A stretch of DNA of 54,819 nucleotides from Nodosilinea sp. P-1105. Its GTDB lineage: Bacteria; Cyanobacteriota; Cyanobacteriia; Phormidesmidales; Phormidesmidaceae. Positions within the stretch are counted from its first letter, which is position 1. Every line of letters begins with the position of its first letter. A program made the translations under genes and the position numbers. The notes below the pieces were generated by a model that worked only from the letters and a program-made list of their open reading frames with translations, was not told where the DNA came from and ran no database searches. This document shows, in pieces, positions 32,256 through 42,286 of the stretch. The stretch spans positions 1 to 54,819 of the forward strand of contig NZ_SMDQ01000036.1 in NCBI RefSeq assembly GCF_012911975.1, in the 5' to 3' direction.

Positions 32256-33323
32256 ATGCACAAGATTCCTGTCACCGTTGTCACCGGCTTTTTGGGCTCT
32301 GGCAAAACTACGCTGGTGCGCCACCTGCTGCAAAATAACCAGGGGCGACGCATTGCCGTACTGGTGAACGAATTTGGCGAAGTAGGCATCGATGGCGACA
32401 TCCTCAAAGCTTGCCAGGTCTGCGACGACGATGACCCCACCGGTGGTGCCACCCCTAACATCCTAGAACTGGCCAACGGCTGCCTCTGCTGCACGGTGCA
32501 GGAAGAATTCTTGCCCACCATGAAAGAACTACTGAAGCGGCGGGACCAAATTGACTGCATTGTGATTGAAACCTCGGGTCTGGCCCTGCCAAAGCCCCTG
32601 GTGCAGGCCTTCCGCTGGCCCGAAATCCGCACGGGCGCCACGGTAGACGGGGTGTTAACGGTGGTGGATGGCGATGCCCTGGCCCGGGGACAGGTGGTGG
32701 GCGATCTAGAGGCCCTGGAGGCCCAGCGTCAGGCGGATGATAGTCTGGACCATGAAACCCCCATCGAAGAGCTGTTTGAGGATCAGCTGGCCTGTGCCGA
32801 CCTGGTGCTGCTGACCAAGACCGATGTAATCACCGAGGAAAGCTGCGATCGCGTTCAACGGTGGCTACAGCAACAGGCCCCGGCGGGCATCAAAGTGGTG
32901 CCCTGTCACCACGGCAATCTAGATCCCAACATCCTCCTGGGCTTTAACGCCGCCGTCGAAGACGATCTCGACCGCCGTCCCAGCCACCACGATCACGAGG
33001 AGGACCACGACCACGATGACGACATTAACTCTGTCTGCATCGAGCTAGAGCAATCCTTCGACCCCGAGACCCTTGTACAGCGCCTGCAAGCCCTCGTGCA
33101 GGACGAGGACATCTATCGGATTAAAGGCTTCGTAGCCGTGCCCCATAAGGCCATGCGGCTGGTGCTACAGGGGGTGGGGCAACGGTTCGACAAGTTTTAC
33201 GATCGCCCCTGGCGCTCCGATGAACCCCGCCGCACTCGCCTGGTGTTTATCGGCCATGGCCTGGAGCAGGCCAGCATTCAGCAGCGGGTGGCCGTAGATT
33301 CGGCGGAGCCCCTGGTGGTTTAA
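32256..33323 (+). CDS. cobW: CobW-family G3E GTPase, metal chaperone
   Basis: A 355-aa G3E GTPase of the CobW/COG0523 group. P-loop GFLGSGKTTL at residues 11-20, metal-binding C-x-C-C motif in NGCLCCTVQ, IETSGLALPKP, and the nucleotide-specificity segment LLTKTD. A His/Asp-rich stretch (HHDHEEDHDHDDD) lies between the GTPase and the C-terminal CobW domain. It is expected to bind a metal and hand it to a client, plausibly cobalt for the chelatases. The ATG at 32256 gives the normal N-terminus (the open frame upstream is leader sequence). The cobalamin riboswitch 320 bp upstream suggests repression by B12, supporting a cobalt or B12 role over zinc. Confidence 0.93.
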   Translation: MHKIPVTVVTGFLGSGKTTLVRHLLQNNQGRRIAVLVNEFGEVGIDGDILKACQVCDDDDPTGGATPNILELANGCLCCTVQEEFLPTMKELLKRRDQIDCIVIETSGLALPKPLVQAFRWPEIRTGATVDGVLTVVDGDALARGQVVGDLEALEAQRQADDSLDHETPIEELFEDQLACADLVLLTKTDVITEESCDRVQRWLQQQAPAGIKVVPCHHGNLDPNILLGFNAAVEDDLDRRPSHHDHEEDHDHDDDINSVCIELEQSFDPETLVQRLQALVQDEDIYRIKGFVAVPHKAMRLVLQGVGQRFDKFYDRPWRSDEPRRTRLVFIGHGLEQASIQQRVAVDSAEPLVV

Positions 33324-33366
33324 CTCACAAAAGGCAGAAGGCCAGTGAGGTATGTCGCTTTCCTCC

Positions 33367-36300
33367 CTAACTGGGAGTTGCGGCTTGCAGGTGGGTTGCG
33401 ATCGCGGCTAAAAACTCCTGTTCCAGGTAGGGCTTGCTGAAGTAATCCGTGGCTCCTAGCTGCATGGCCAGCCAGCGGTGCTTGTCGTTGCTGCGGGAGG
33501 TCAGCATCAGGGTGGGAATGTGGGCCAGGGCTGGGTCCTGCCGTCGGGCCGTCAAAAACTCAAAACCATTCATGTTCGGCATCTCGATATCGCAGACCAC
33601 CAGCCGCACCGCCGGGTTTTGGGCCAGTTGTTCCAAAGCCTCTTGGCCATCGTGGGCTTGCAGCACCCGATAACCGGCCCGCTCTAGGGAAAGGGCTAGG
33701 GTGCGACGGGAAGTAACGGCGTCGTCCACCACCAGCAGAGTGGTGGTCTGGTATAGGGTGGGGCGACTGGGGGGAGGAGTGGTGGCCGCCACGGCATCCC
33801 CCAGGGTGGCCCCCAGGGAGGTATCCGCCGCTTGACTCAGCAAATAATCTAAAAAGGCATAGCCATCGATCACCGGCACCAGACTACCATCCCCTAAAAT
33901 GGTGCAACCGTAGGCATAGGAGGGCGGCGTTAGGGCCGTGCCAAAGGGTTTAATCACCGACTCTTGTTCCGTTACCAGGCGATCTACTTGGATGGCAAAC
34001 ACCTGACCATTGCGCTCTAGGATCAACGCCGGGGCTTCCCAGTCAGAGGGGGAAGGCACCGCGGCCAGCACCTGACTGAGGGGCCGTTCGGGCAGCAGAC
34101 AGCGATAGGCCAACAGATCACTTAGGCGGTACAGGGGGACCGATTGCCCTTGCCAGCGCAGGTGCTCTTGCCCAAGCTGGGTCTCGAGTTGCTCGGCCCG
34201 GGGCACCAAAATTTCATTGATGCTGTCGCTGCGGAAGGCGATGGGGGTGGAACCCACAAAGCAAATCAGCAGGTTAACAATGCTCAGGGTCATGGGCAGG
34301 GCCAGGGTAAACCGAGTGCCTTGGCCAGGTACCGACTGGACGGTGACGGTACCCTTGAGCTGGCGTAGTTGCGCTTGCACCACGTCGAGGCCTACCCCCC
34401 GGCCCGATAGATCACTCACCTGGTCGGCGGTGGAAAACCCCGGTTGAAACAGGTAGTGGGACAGGGCCTTTGGGCTGGCGGCCTCGGCCTCGGTGGGGGA
34501 AAGCCACTCCAGGGCGATGAGTCGCTGGCGCACCCGCTGCATGTCGAGGCCCCGACCATCATCGCTCACCTCGATCACCACCTGGCGACCCCGGTAATAG
34601 GCTCGAATGGTGATTTGCCCCACCGCTGGTTTACCCTGCTGGGTGCGTTCTTCGGCGGGTTCTAGGCCATGGTCAAAGCCGTTGCGCAACAAGTGTAGCA
34701 GGGGGTCGTACAGTTTTTCGAGGACGGCCTTGTCCACCAGCAGGTCGGTGCCTTCTAGGGTGAGATCGGCGGGTTTGCCGTAGGTGTTTGACAGGTCGCG
34801 CAATACCCGGGGCAGCCGGTTTAGCACCTGTCCCAGGGGCACCATGCGGGCATACATCAGGTCATCTTGGACCTGGGATAGCATTTTACGGTGCTGCCCT
34901 AGCAGCAGATCGGACTGGCGGTTAAACAGGGCAATGTCTGCCGCCGCTTCCTCCAACTGCACCATGTCCTCAATCAGGGTTTGGGTATAGCGGTAGAGGG
35001 CCGTGTAGGTATCCATTTCCAGGGAGTCAAACCCCGCCGTGGGCTCGGTGGGGGTAGGCAGGCTACCGATGGCCACCGGTTGGCGCTGGCGCTCTGGGGC
35101 AATCAAAATTTGGTCAGAAACGGCTTGCAACTGTTCTACCGTGGTCCGCACCCGCTCAAATCGGCTGGTTAGTTCCTTCAGCCCCAGGCGAATTTGGCTC
35201 GCTTGTAGGGCCAGACCATTGCGGTTGATGGTGAGTTCACCCAGCTGGTTATCGAGGCGGGCGAGGCGCTGGGTGTCTACCCGCACCGTTAGGCCCGTGG
35301 GCAGGGGAACGGCGGCAGCGGCTAGGGAGATGTCTACGGAGGGGACGGTTTCTGGGGCTGGCTCAGGGATAATCTCTGGGACGCCGTCCTCGCTCTCTGG
35401 GACATTTTGGGACTGGGTGGGCCAGTCGGCCCCAGCCTCTAGCCAGTCCTCCTGGGTGGGGCTGAGGCCAGCAAAGAAGGTATCTAGGGAGGGCATGGGG
35501 TCTGTCCCTAGGGTGGGGGCGCGATCGCCCTCGGGAATCTGTCCATCGCCGGTGTCCTCCCTGGCCGGGTCAGGGATAGGTTCATCCGCTGTGATCGCCT
35601 CCGCTGGGGTGGCCTGGGTCAACCACCGGAGGGCGTCTGCTTCCGAGGGTAAATCCGCTTGCCAACCGGACTCCAACACCTCGGTAATAGAGGGTTGATC
35701 CCCGCGATCGCCCCCTTCCTCAGGCAGCTCAACCGGCTCTCCCCAGGTCGCCGTCAGTTCAGTGTCCCCATCGTCCTCAACTTCCACCGTCTCCGCTGCC
35801 AGGGCCAGGGCCTGCAACCCTGCCGAGGGGCTCCCCCCGCTGGTCGAGCCCTGGGTTAGCACCGCCTCTCGCCCCTGGCGAAAGTCCTCCAGGGCCAGCC
35901 GGGTGATGTCCAGGGCCTGGTTTGGGTTAACCTCCAGGGCTTGCAGGGCGGTTTGGGCAATTTGGGCAAACCCATCTAGATCCAGCAATTCGGCAAAACC
36001 CAGAAAAATCTCCGCCTGAGCCCGCAGTTCCCCAGCCACGGAATACTGGCTGGGGGAGGTTAGCACCTGCTCCAGATGAGTTAATCCCTGCTGCACATCA
36101 ATGTCAAAGATGGAGGTGGCCATGTCCACCCCCAGCTCCGAAGAGCTGGGAATGAAGTTCTCGGTTGCCGCAATGGCATTGGCCAGCTGGGCTTCCAGGG
36201 CCTGGAGTACTGGCTCCGCCTGGGCCAGGGCTTGATCACCATCAAAGCGGCCCTCCGTTAGCTGCTGGGTTAAGGGGAAGCGTAAACAGTCAAAGGCCTT

Positions 36301-36582
36301 GAGCAATTGACTTTCTAAGTCACTGTCAATGATGAGCTGATCACTGTACAGGGCCTTAAACAAGGTTTCTAGGCGGTGGGCTATGACCTTGATGGGGTCA
36401 AGGCCAACGCTCGCCGCCCCCCCCTTTAACGAATGGGCCGCCCGCATAATTTGATGAACTTCCGCCGTATCTCGCCGTTGCCCCAGCACCAGGAGGCCGG
36501 TCTCAATGGTTTGCAACAGCTCTGGGGCTTCCTCGAGAAAGAACTGATAGGCCTGATCGCGAATGTCTGAGTTAGTTGCCAT
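33367..36582 (-). CDS. CheA-type hybrid histidine kinase (second chemotaxis operon)
   Basis: A 1071-aa CheA/PilL/PixL-like kinase from ATG 36582; an ATG at 36699 would add 39 low-complexity residues. An N-terminal Hpt domain has the phospho-His H50 in RAAHSLKGGAA. A long acidic, Pro-rich middle with no known fold follows. Then the dimerisation and HATPase regions (LLRNGFDHGLE; VSDDGRGLDM; DLSGRGVGLDVV), a CheW-like domain, and a C-terminal receiver with the Asp in VVCDIEMPNMNGFEF and SKPY. It should phosphorylate the CheY at 40332 and its own receiver in response to the MCP at 36732. Paralogous to the kinase at 42801. Last gene of the downstream operon. Confidence 0.93.
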   Translation of the reverse strand: MATNSDIRDQAYQFFLEEAPELLQTIETGLLVLGQRRDTAEVHQIMRAAHSLKGGAASVGLDPIKVIAHRLETLFKALYSDQLIIDSDLESQLLKAFDCLRFPLTQQLTEGRFDGDQALAQAEPVLQALEAQLANAIAATENFIPSSSELGVDMATSIFDIDVQQGLTHLEQVLTSPSQYSVAGELRAQAEIFLGFAELLDLDGFAQIAQTALQALEVNPNQALDITRLALEDFRQGREAVLTQGSTSGGSPSAGLQALALAAETVEVEDDGDTELTATWGEPVELPEEGGDRGDQPSITEVLESGWQADLPSEADALRWLTQATPAEAITADEPIPDPAREDTGDGQIPEGDRAPTLGTDPMPSLDTFFAGLSPTQEDWLEAGADWPTQSQNVPESEDGVPEIIPEPAPETVPSVDISLAAAAVPLPTGLTVRVDTQRLARLDNQLGELTINRNGLALQASQIRLGLKELTSRFERVRTTVEQLQAVSDQILIAPERQRQPVAIGSLPTPTEPTAGFDSLEMDTYTALYRYTQTLIEDMVQLEEAAADIALFNRQSDLLLGQHRKMLSQVQDDLMYARMVPLGQVLNRLPRVLRDLSNTYGKPADLTLEGTDLLVDKAVLEKLYDPLLHLLRNGFDHGLEPAEERTQQGKPAVGQITIRAYYRGRQVVIEVSDDGRGLDMQRVRQRLIALEWLSPTEAEAASPKALSHYLFQPGFSTADQVSDLSGRGVGLDVVQAQLRQLKGTVTVQSVPGQGTRFTLALPMTLSIVNLLICFVGSTPIAFRSDSINEILVPRAEQLETQLGQEHLRWQGQSVPLYRLSDLLAYRCLLPERPLSQVLAAVPSPSDWEAPALILERNGQVFAIQVDRLVTEQESVIKPFGTALTPPSYAYGCTILGDGSLVPVIDGYAFLDYLLSQAADTSLGATLGDAVAATTPPPSRPTLYQTTTLLVVDDAVTSRRTLALSLERAGYRVLQAHDGQEALEQLAQNPAVRLVVCDIEMPNMNGFEFLTARRQDPALAHIPTLMLTSRSNDKHRWLAMQLGATDYFSKPYLEQEFLAAIATHLQAATPS

Positions 36583-36654
36583 GGTGATAGGGAAAATAGA
36601 GGCGAGGGATGCGTTTGAGGTAAGGGGAGGTGGGGAGTGAGGGAGATGAAGGTT

Positions 36655-36705
36655 GAATGTTGAGTTTTGAATGGGTGCATTAGCGAGAGAACTCAACATT
36701 CAAAA
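36655..36705. repeat. Perfect 14-bp inverted repeat between MCP and CheA genes
   Basis: TTGAATGTTGAGTT (36655-36668) is matched exactly by AACTCAACATTCAA (36692-36705), leaving a 23-nt loop. It lies just upstream of the CheA start and may reduce read-through or be a dispersed palindrome. Confidence 0.7.
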
Positions 36706-36731
36706 CTTAGAACCCAAAGCTCCCTCTTTCT

Positions 36732-39686
36732 CTAGCTGACCTTGAATCGGCCCACTTCCGCTTGCAGCGCCTGGGCCACCGCCCGCAGCTGGGCGAAGGA
36801 ATCCGACACCTGGTTGGCCGCCGTTGAGTTCTCGGTGGCGGTGCTGGCAACGTCATTCATGGTGGCGGTAACGATCTCCGAAGCCTGGGACTGGACCACG
36901 GTGGCGTTGGAGATAGCCGCGACCAGTTCACTAATTTGACGGCTAACACTAGTAATTTGGTTCAGGCTTTGGCGGGTTTCATCCACCAGTTGGGTACCGG
37001 TGACCACCTGCTCGGTACCCGATTCCATCGCCGTGACCACCGCGTTGGTTTCGGCCTGAATGCTAGCCACCAGCTTCTCAATTTCCGTGGTAGCTTCCGC
37101 TGACTGGCGGGCCAGCTCTCGCACTTCTTCAGCCACCACCGCAAAGCCTTTGCCCCCTTCCCCGGCCCGGGAGGCCTCAATGGAGGCATTCAGGGCCAGC
37201 ATGTTAGTTTGGGCGGCAAACCCACTAATCAGGTTCACCACGTTGGAAATTTTCTGGGACGATTCACCCAGACGTTTCACCTTTTTGGCGGTATCGGCCA
37301 CCGTCTCTCGAATCGCCATGATGCCGTCTACGGTGCGGTTCATGGCGTCATCCCCCTGAACCACGGTGGCTTCGGCCTGGCGCACGGCGGCTTCGGCTTT
37401 TTCGGCGTTGGTGGCCACCAGGCGCACCGAGGTGGACATCTCTTGTACCCGGTCTAGGGCCGCCAAAATTTGATTGGCCTGTTGGGTAGCTGACTGGGCC
37501 AGGGTCTTGACCGCCGTCTGGTTGTCGCCGGTGGTGTCGGCCACCTGCCGCGAGGCATCCTGCACCTGGAGCACAATCTTCCGCAGGTTAGCGATGGTGG
37601 CGTTGTAGGAGTCAGCCACCGTGCCAATTTCGTCCTCGGTTACCTGGGCGCGGACTGTCAGGTCCCCTTGGCTGACGGGGTCAACGTCGAGGAGCAGCTG
37701 GAGGGCGTTGCGCTGTAGACCTTCTTTCAGCGATCGCTGTTCTTCCGCCAGGTTTTGGGTTTTTTCAATCAGTTTTACCCGCTCAATTACCAGACCCATT
37801 TGCCGACCCAGGCCCGTTAGAAATGAGACCTCGGAGGCTTGCCAGCGATGTTCTTGGTGGCAGTGGTGGGTAATTAATAAGCCATAGAGCTGCCCCTGGC
37901 TGGCAAGGGGTACCCCCAAAATTGACTTGACCTGGAGGTCATCGAGCAGTTGCTGGTGTTCTGGGTTAAAGGTGGCGGTGGCCACGCTGTTTTCCAGCAG
38001 CACACCATCGTTCATGTATTTGTCCAGGGTGGTCATGGGAATGCAGGGATCGCTCAGCCCTTGGGCAAAGGCGCTGGACAAGCTGTCCCCCACGGCTTCG
38101 GCGACGATGGATCCCTCCCAACTGGGGCCAAATTCGTAGACCACCAGGCGATCGGACTCCAAAATGTCGCGGCCCTCGGTGACCAGTCGCTCATAAATGG
38201 GAATCAGATCGGCGGAGGTAACCGCTTGAGCGCCGGTGATTTCAGAGGCGAGGGTGGCTTGGCGGGCGGTCAGGGTTTGCTCCCGCAAAAAGCTGCGGAC
38301 CCGGGCCACCAGGGTATTAAAGGTTTGGGCCAGGGTTTGGGCTTCCAGGGAGCCGATGGGGTCAGCCTGTACATCTAGGTTGCCTTCGGCCATGGCCTGG
38401 GCTTTACCGGCCAGCTCGTTCATCGGTAAAGACAGCTGCCGAGACACCACCCCGGTTAGGGCGACCGCTACTCCCCCCAGGGCTAACCCGAGCAAGCCTA
38501 AGGTCACCAGGTCATTGCGATCAGCGGCGCGAATTTCCGCCAGGTCCATAGAAGCAATGGCTACCCAGTTGAGGGTCGGGATGGTGGAGAGACCGTAGCG
38601 CTTGCCGCCGTAGGTGAAGGTCATGGCCAACACGTCTGACTCGAGTTCTGACTCTTGGCTTAAAATCCGCCTCACCTCTAGATTCCGCACCGGAAACGCC
38701 GACCGCAGCTGTTGCTGGACCGCTTCTGGGTTGGGCAGGTCCTCCCCCTGGATGAGATCATTCACCTGGGCGGCCAGGTCCCCCACCACATCACCCCCCA
38801 CCAGGTCGAGGGACCGGGGGGTGAGGGCAACGGTCTGTCCGGTTTGATCAAAGGCCGTCAGCACGTACCGGGAGTTGGTATCAAGCAGCTGCACCTGCTG
38901 GGTGCCGGATAGACCGGCGTTAGCTAGGTACTGGCCTAGCTGGTTAAACTGGGGGGTTGGAATAAAGAACTTGACTACCCCAAAAAATTGTTGGGTTCTG
39001 GGGTCACGAATCGCTTGGCTAAAGGTTAGGCCCACCTTAAACGTCGAGGCATCGTAGCCCGGTGGGCTAAACCACGAGTCTTGGCTTCTGGCCTGTTGCC
39101 ACCAGGCGGTGTTGGTTTGCACAAACTGGCTTGGCAGGCGGCTGTAGCCCACATTGAGACCGTTGGCTTCGGTGACAATAATTTCAGCATAGTTACGGTT
39201 TTCAGCTACTTGAGCTAGGTAGTCGTTGAAGGTGGGGTCGGGGGCCAGCTGCTTTGGCCCAATAAACTGGGTTTCTAGGGTTTCAGCGGGCAGCTGGGGT
39301 AAACCTTCGGATTCGGCAAGCTGGCGATCGCGCTGCACTTTTTCGAGAACCAACGGGTTTCTGGCAAACCCTTGGGCAAAGGTGACAGTGCTGTCTACGT
39401 TATTGCTGATGTTCTCACTGGCCAGTAGGGCCTGCCCTCTCATCTCTGTGGTGTAGTCAATTCGGGTTTTGCGCTGGGTCAAACTGTAACTAACTAAACC
39501 CTCAATCAAAAGCGGCCCTAGGGCCAGGGGCAGCACCGTGACCAGCAGCCGCTGGCGCAGACTCCACCCTTCAAAGCGCTGCATGGTTTTGCCTAGTACG
39601 GTAGCCGGTACCATCACCCTAGACCGCTGGGAGGGAACGACGTCCGTAGCCGGGGAGGTAGAGGAGGCAGGAGAGGTTTGAACCAT
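36732..39686 (-). CDS. Methyl-accepting chemotaxis protein with periplasmic sensor and GAF domain
   Basis: A 984-aa receptor from ATG 39686 (a TTG at 39719 is open). TM1 is about 47-68 and TM2 about 391-413, with a 320-residue periplasmic double-Cache-like domain between ([10 protein letters not shown] ... FGVVKFFIP ... [14 protein letters not shown]). Then come a HAMP, a phytochrome/CBCR-like GAF (about 470-638), a second HAMP-like segment and the signalling tip ([35 protein letters not shown]). The GAF keeps a DPC motif (546-548), but Glu576 replaces the canonical bilin cysteine while the following His577 is kept. It probably senses a chemical ligand rather than bilin-based light (inference). 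Co-transcribed with cheW upstream and cheA downstream. Confidence 0.92.
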   Translation of the reverse strand: MVQTSPASSTSPATDVVPSQRSRVMVPATVLGKTMQRFEGWSLRQRLLVTVLPLALGPLLIEGLVSYSLTQRKTRIDYTTEMRGQALLASENISNNVDSTVTFAQGFARNPLVLEKVQRDRQLAESEGLPQLPAETLETQFIGPKQLAPDPTFNDYLAQVAENRNYAEIIVTEANGLNVGYSRLPSQFVQTNTAWWQQARSQDSWFSPPGYDASTFKVGLTFSQAIRDPRTQQFFGVVKFFIPTPQFNQLGQYLANAGLSGTQQVQLLDTNSRYVLTAFDQTGQTVALTPRSLDLVGGDVVGDLAAQVNDLIQGEDLPNPEAVQQQLRSAFPVRNLEVRRILSQESELESDVLAMTFTYGGKRYGLSTIPTLNWVAIASMDLAEIRAADRNDLVTLGLLGLALGGVAVALTGVVSRQLSLPMNELAGKAQAMAEGNLDVQADPIGSLEAQTLAQTFNTLVARVRSFLREQTLTARQATLASEITGAQAVTSADLIPIYERLVTEGRDILESDRLVVYEFGPSWEGSIVAEAVGDSLSSAFAQGLSDPCIPMTTLDKYMNDGVLLENSVATATFNPEHQQLLDDLQVKSILGVPLASQGQLYGLLITHHCHQEHRWQASEVSFLTGLGRQMGLVIERVKLIEKTQNLAEEQRSLKEGLQRNALQLLLDVDPVSQGDLTVRAQVTEDEIGTVADSYNATIANLRKIVLQVQDASRQVADTTGDNQTAVKTLAQSATQQANQILAALDRVQEMSTSVRLVATNAEKAEAAVRQAEATVVQGDDAMNRTVDGIMAIRETVADTAKKVKRLGESSQKISNVVNLISGFAAQTNMLALNASIEASRAGEGGKGFAVVAEEVRELARQSAEATTEIEKLVASIQAETNAVVTAMESGTEQVVTGTQLVDETRQSLNQITSVSRQISELVAAISNATVVQSQASEIVTATMNDVASTATENSTAANQVSDSFAQLRAVAQALQAEVGRFKVS

Positions 39687-39719
39687 AACAAAAAACCTTA
39701 GAGCGTCAATGTAGGTCAA

Positions 39720-40265
39720 TTAATCATCGGAGCGGGCCAAGGCCGAGAGCAGGGCCATGGCATCGAGAACTGGCAGGGCTGCCCCTGGCCCTGGCCTACA
39801 CAAATGCTGGATATAGGGGACTAGGGCTGGGGCGATCGCCTCGGGAGCGTCTACAGGGTGTAGAGCCTCGAGGGGATAGGTCACCATCCCGTCCACCGCC
39901 GTTACCACGAGCCCCAGGGGGGAAGGGGTTTCAGCCGCCAGGGTTGTTTGCACCACCACTACACTGTGCTGGGTGGCCAGATTGTTCCGTTCGTACCAGG
40001 GGGGTTGCCCCAGGAAATGTCCCAGATCCGCCACCCAGAGCATGTCTCCTCGGCAGTTGTGGATACCGATAACCCAAGGGGGCATTTGAAACATGGGCAC
40101 CACCTGGCCAATGGGCAGCTTCATGATTTCCACCAGGTTGGTCATAGGCAGTAGCAGGGGTACATCCCCGAGGTAGATCCGTAGAAACTGCTCCTCTGGA
40201 ATGGCGATGGGGGCTGCCTCTAGGGCAGGGGTGGTGTCCGTTTGCATCTCAATCTCAGGCTCCAT
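39720..40265 (-). CDS. CheW-like adaptor (second chemotaxis operon)
   Basis: A 181-aa CheW/PilI/PixI-like protein. The core is LRIYLGDVPLLLPMTNLVEIMKLP, VIGIHNCRGDMLWVADLGHFLG and PLGLVVTAVDGM, matching the CheW fold. A short Pro/Ala-rich N-terminal extension precedes it. It links the MCP at 36732 to the CheA at 33367. ATG at 40265, 66 bp after the CheY-like gene; the MCP ATG is 33 bp downstream. Confidence 0.9.
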   Translation of the reverse strand: MEPEIEMQTDTTPALEAAPIAIPEEQFLRIYLGDVPLLLPMTNLVEIMKLPIGQVVPMFQMPPWVIGIHNCRGDMLWVADLGHFLGQPPWYERNNLATQHSVVVVQTTLAAETPSPLGLVVTAVDGMVTYPLEALHPVDAPEAIAPALVPYIQHLCRPGPGAALPVLDAMALLSALARSDD

Positions 40266-40331
40266 GGCTCTACTGCGGCTCTACTGCTGGTGCAGGGGGA
40301 TGGGTTACCCCCCTGCCCTGGCCCCATTGGC

Positions 40332-40703
40332 TTAGGGGTTGGCATTGACCAGTTGTTGAACAGTTTTCATCAGTTCCTCTTGGTCAATGGGCTTAGGCAG
40401 ATAGGCATCGGCCCCCTGCTTCATGCCCCAGAACTTATCCATTTCTGTGCCTTTGGTGGAGCAAATAATCACGGGCACCTGTTTAGTCGACTCGTCGTCT
40501 TTTAACTCGCGACAGATTTCAAACCCGCTGCGATCGGGTAGCACCACATCTAAAATAATGACGTCAAAGTGATGTTGCTTAATTTGCTCAAAGGCTTCTC
40601 CTGCGGTTTTGGCTGTCAGCACCGTAATACCGCTGCTGCGTAAACACAGGGTTAGTATTTCCTTGTCAGTTAAACTGTCTTCTACAACAAGCACTTTACT
40701 CAT
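40332..40703 (-). CDS. CheY-like single-domain response regulator (second operon)
   Basis: A 123-aa receiver domain only. The acidic pocket is V-E-D-S near residues 7-10, the phospho-acceptor is D52 in VIILDVVLPDRSG, and the conserved Thr/Ser and Lys lie in IICSTKG and LPKP. This is the CheY/PilH/PixH arrangement. The ATG at 40703 has AAGG nine bases upstream and replaces a GTG at 40712. It is downstream of the PatA-like gene by 92 bp and precedes cheW. Confidence 0.92.
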   Translation of the reverse strand: MSKVLVVEDSLTDKEILTLCLRSSGITVLTAKTAGEAFEQIKQHHFDVIILDVVLPDRSGFEICRELKDDESTKQVPVIICSTKGTEMDKFWGMKQGADAYLPKPIDQEELMKTVQQLVNANP

Positions 40704-40795
40704 GAAATACACCTTAAATACATAAATAGGAACAGGGGGAAGAGGCTGTAAAATCAGATGTCTTCCCCTAGAAATGAGTGAGATTTAAATAGGAA

Positions 40796-41995
40796 CTAGG
40801 AACTCACCCTCTGACCAAGATGCTTGCGAATTATCGATAGAATCACAATGGGTTCCATCGGCTTGCTGAGGAAATCAGTGGCCCCTAGCAAACGAGCTCG
40901 CACCTGATCAACTAGGCCATCATTACCACTTAAAATTACAATTGGAGTATCTTTAAAGCGGGATATTTTTCGTAAGTTTGTGCAAATTTCATAGCCATTG
41001 GTGTCTGGCATCACCAAATCTAAAAAAATCATGTCCGGTTTTTGGCTGAGCAGAATAGGGACGGCTTTTGCGCCTTCCATAATCGGGGTAAACTGATAGC
41101 CTGCGGATCGCATCACCTGTCCCATGGCTTTGCATACCATGGGGCTATCATCTACACAGGCAATATGGACTGGGCGATCGTCCTTGGTTGTTGACTCTTT
41201 GGGTGCTTGGCCATCCAGCAACGATGGATAATCCGCAATGTCGACCAGGGTAATCCAGTCAGCGTTGATGTAGGGCAGCAGGGCTTGCACCAAGGGCAAC
41301 ACCTCTTGGCTAAATTTAGCGGCTAGGTCCCGCAGGCTTCGCTGCCCATCGAGCAATTGCATTAAGGTTTGGTAGGCCTGGGGAGAAACCTCGGCCTGAA
41401 TCGGTTCTGGGTGCTGGATCACCGGGGCTAAGTTAGGGGAATAGGCGGTTAAACCATGGTTGGTCCAGCCTTGCCAGCGATCGGCGATGGTGCGTCGTAA
41501 ATCGACGTCACTCAGCCAGGGTCGGGGCGATCGCAGATCAATGGCCGCCCCATGGATGAGCTGGTACTGAGTACCTGGGGCCTGAACCACATCAAACAAA
41601 ACGTCAGCAATGACGTCTTGGCAGATGGCTTGAAAGTGATCGGCAGAGAGTTTTTGGTGGTGAAACCACTGGAGCAGTAGGCAAAGTTCCCAGCAATTAG
41701 GTAATGGATTCCTAGGGCAGTCTAGGACCGCCTGCTGTAGCCCTTGATAGCTCAGATCTAAGCCAGAACCATAGGCCTGAACGTAGCGGTACCATCGCCG
41801 CATGGGATGAACACCGCCGGTGGCATAAATAATATGTCCGTCATTAAAAAAGAGTACCCACTGATGCTTTTGGGCATCTCGCCACGTTAGCTGACCCGAA
41901 AACTTGAGCCCCCTCAATGGAGTCAGGATTTCAAGCTTTTGGACCCGGTGGCTTGAGGTGGGACTATCGGTATCTCGCACCGCTTTTTCGACCAT
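40796..41995 (-). CDS. PatA/PixG-like response regulator (second operon)
   Basis: A 399-aa protein with an N-terminal DUF4388/PATAN-like region (ILTPLRGLKFSGQLTWRD...WVLFFNDGHIIYATGG), a middle helical part, and a C-terminal receiver (IACVDDSPMVCKAMGQV; phospho-Asp in MIFLDLVMPDTNGYEI; FLSKPM). PATAN-REC proteins such as PixG/PatA are cyanobacterial outputs that act with type IV pilus motors. ATG at 41995 preferred over a TTG at 42007. First gene of the second operon, preceded by a 279-bp spacer with a terminator-like hairpin of the first operon. Confidence 0.88.
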   Translation of the reverse strand: MVEKAVRDTDSPTSSHRVQKLEILTPLRGLKFSGQLTWRDAQKHQWVLFFNDGHIIYATGGVHPMRRWYRYVQAYGSGLDLSYQGLQQAVLDCPRNPLPNCWELCLLLQWFHHQKLSADHFQAICQDVIADVLFDVVQAPGTQYQLIHGAAIDLRSPRPWLSDVDLRRTIADRWQGWTNHGLTAYSPNLAPVIQHPEPIQAEVSPQAYQTLMQLLDGQRSLRDLAAKFSQEVLPLVQALLPYINADWITLVDIADYPSLLDGQAPKESTTKDDRPVHIACVDDSPMVCKAMGQVMRSAGYQFTPIMEGAKAVPILLSQKPDMIFLDLVMPDTNGYEICTNLRKISRFKDTPIVILSGNDGLVDQVRARLLGATDFLSKPMEPIVILSIIRKHLGQRVSS

Positions 41996-42007
41996 GTTAA
42001 TCTCCAA

Positions 42008-42286
42008 TCATGGTTTTCTAGTCCGATCATTTAATTTAATTGTGTTTTAAATAACTCTTAGCTATGGCTGCCTCGCAAAAACCAGTGAAGGGATTTTCCA
42101 GGAAGCTATTAAAATATGTTTCTCAGTAACATTTTGTCATAAAAGTTTCCGGATTTAAAATAATTCTTGCCTGGTTTTTTGTATTTTTATTTTTTGCCGT
42201 TAAGTGTAAAGATAGGTGTAAATCTTCTAAATATTCCGGGCTGGATTCGCTGGTAAAGTGGGCGAATCCATGCTTCGGCTAACGCC
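42008..42286. other. Spacer between the two chemotaxis operons
   Basis: About 280 bp, AT-rich in its left and centre, with no ORF. It must hold the promoter of the second operon if that operon is separately transcribed. I could not define the boxes. A hairpin is at its right end (listed separately). Confidence 0.4.
42243..42269 (-). terminator. Terminator-like hairpin after the first chemotaxis operon
   Basis: GGATTCGC (42243-42250) and GCGAATCC (42262-42269) form a perfect 8-bp stem with an 11-nt loop, 17 bp past the stop of the last CheW-like gene. No T tract follows on the minus strand, so termination is uncertain. Confidence 0.5.
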
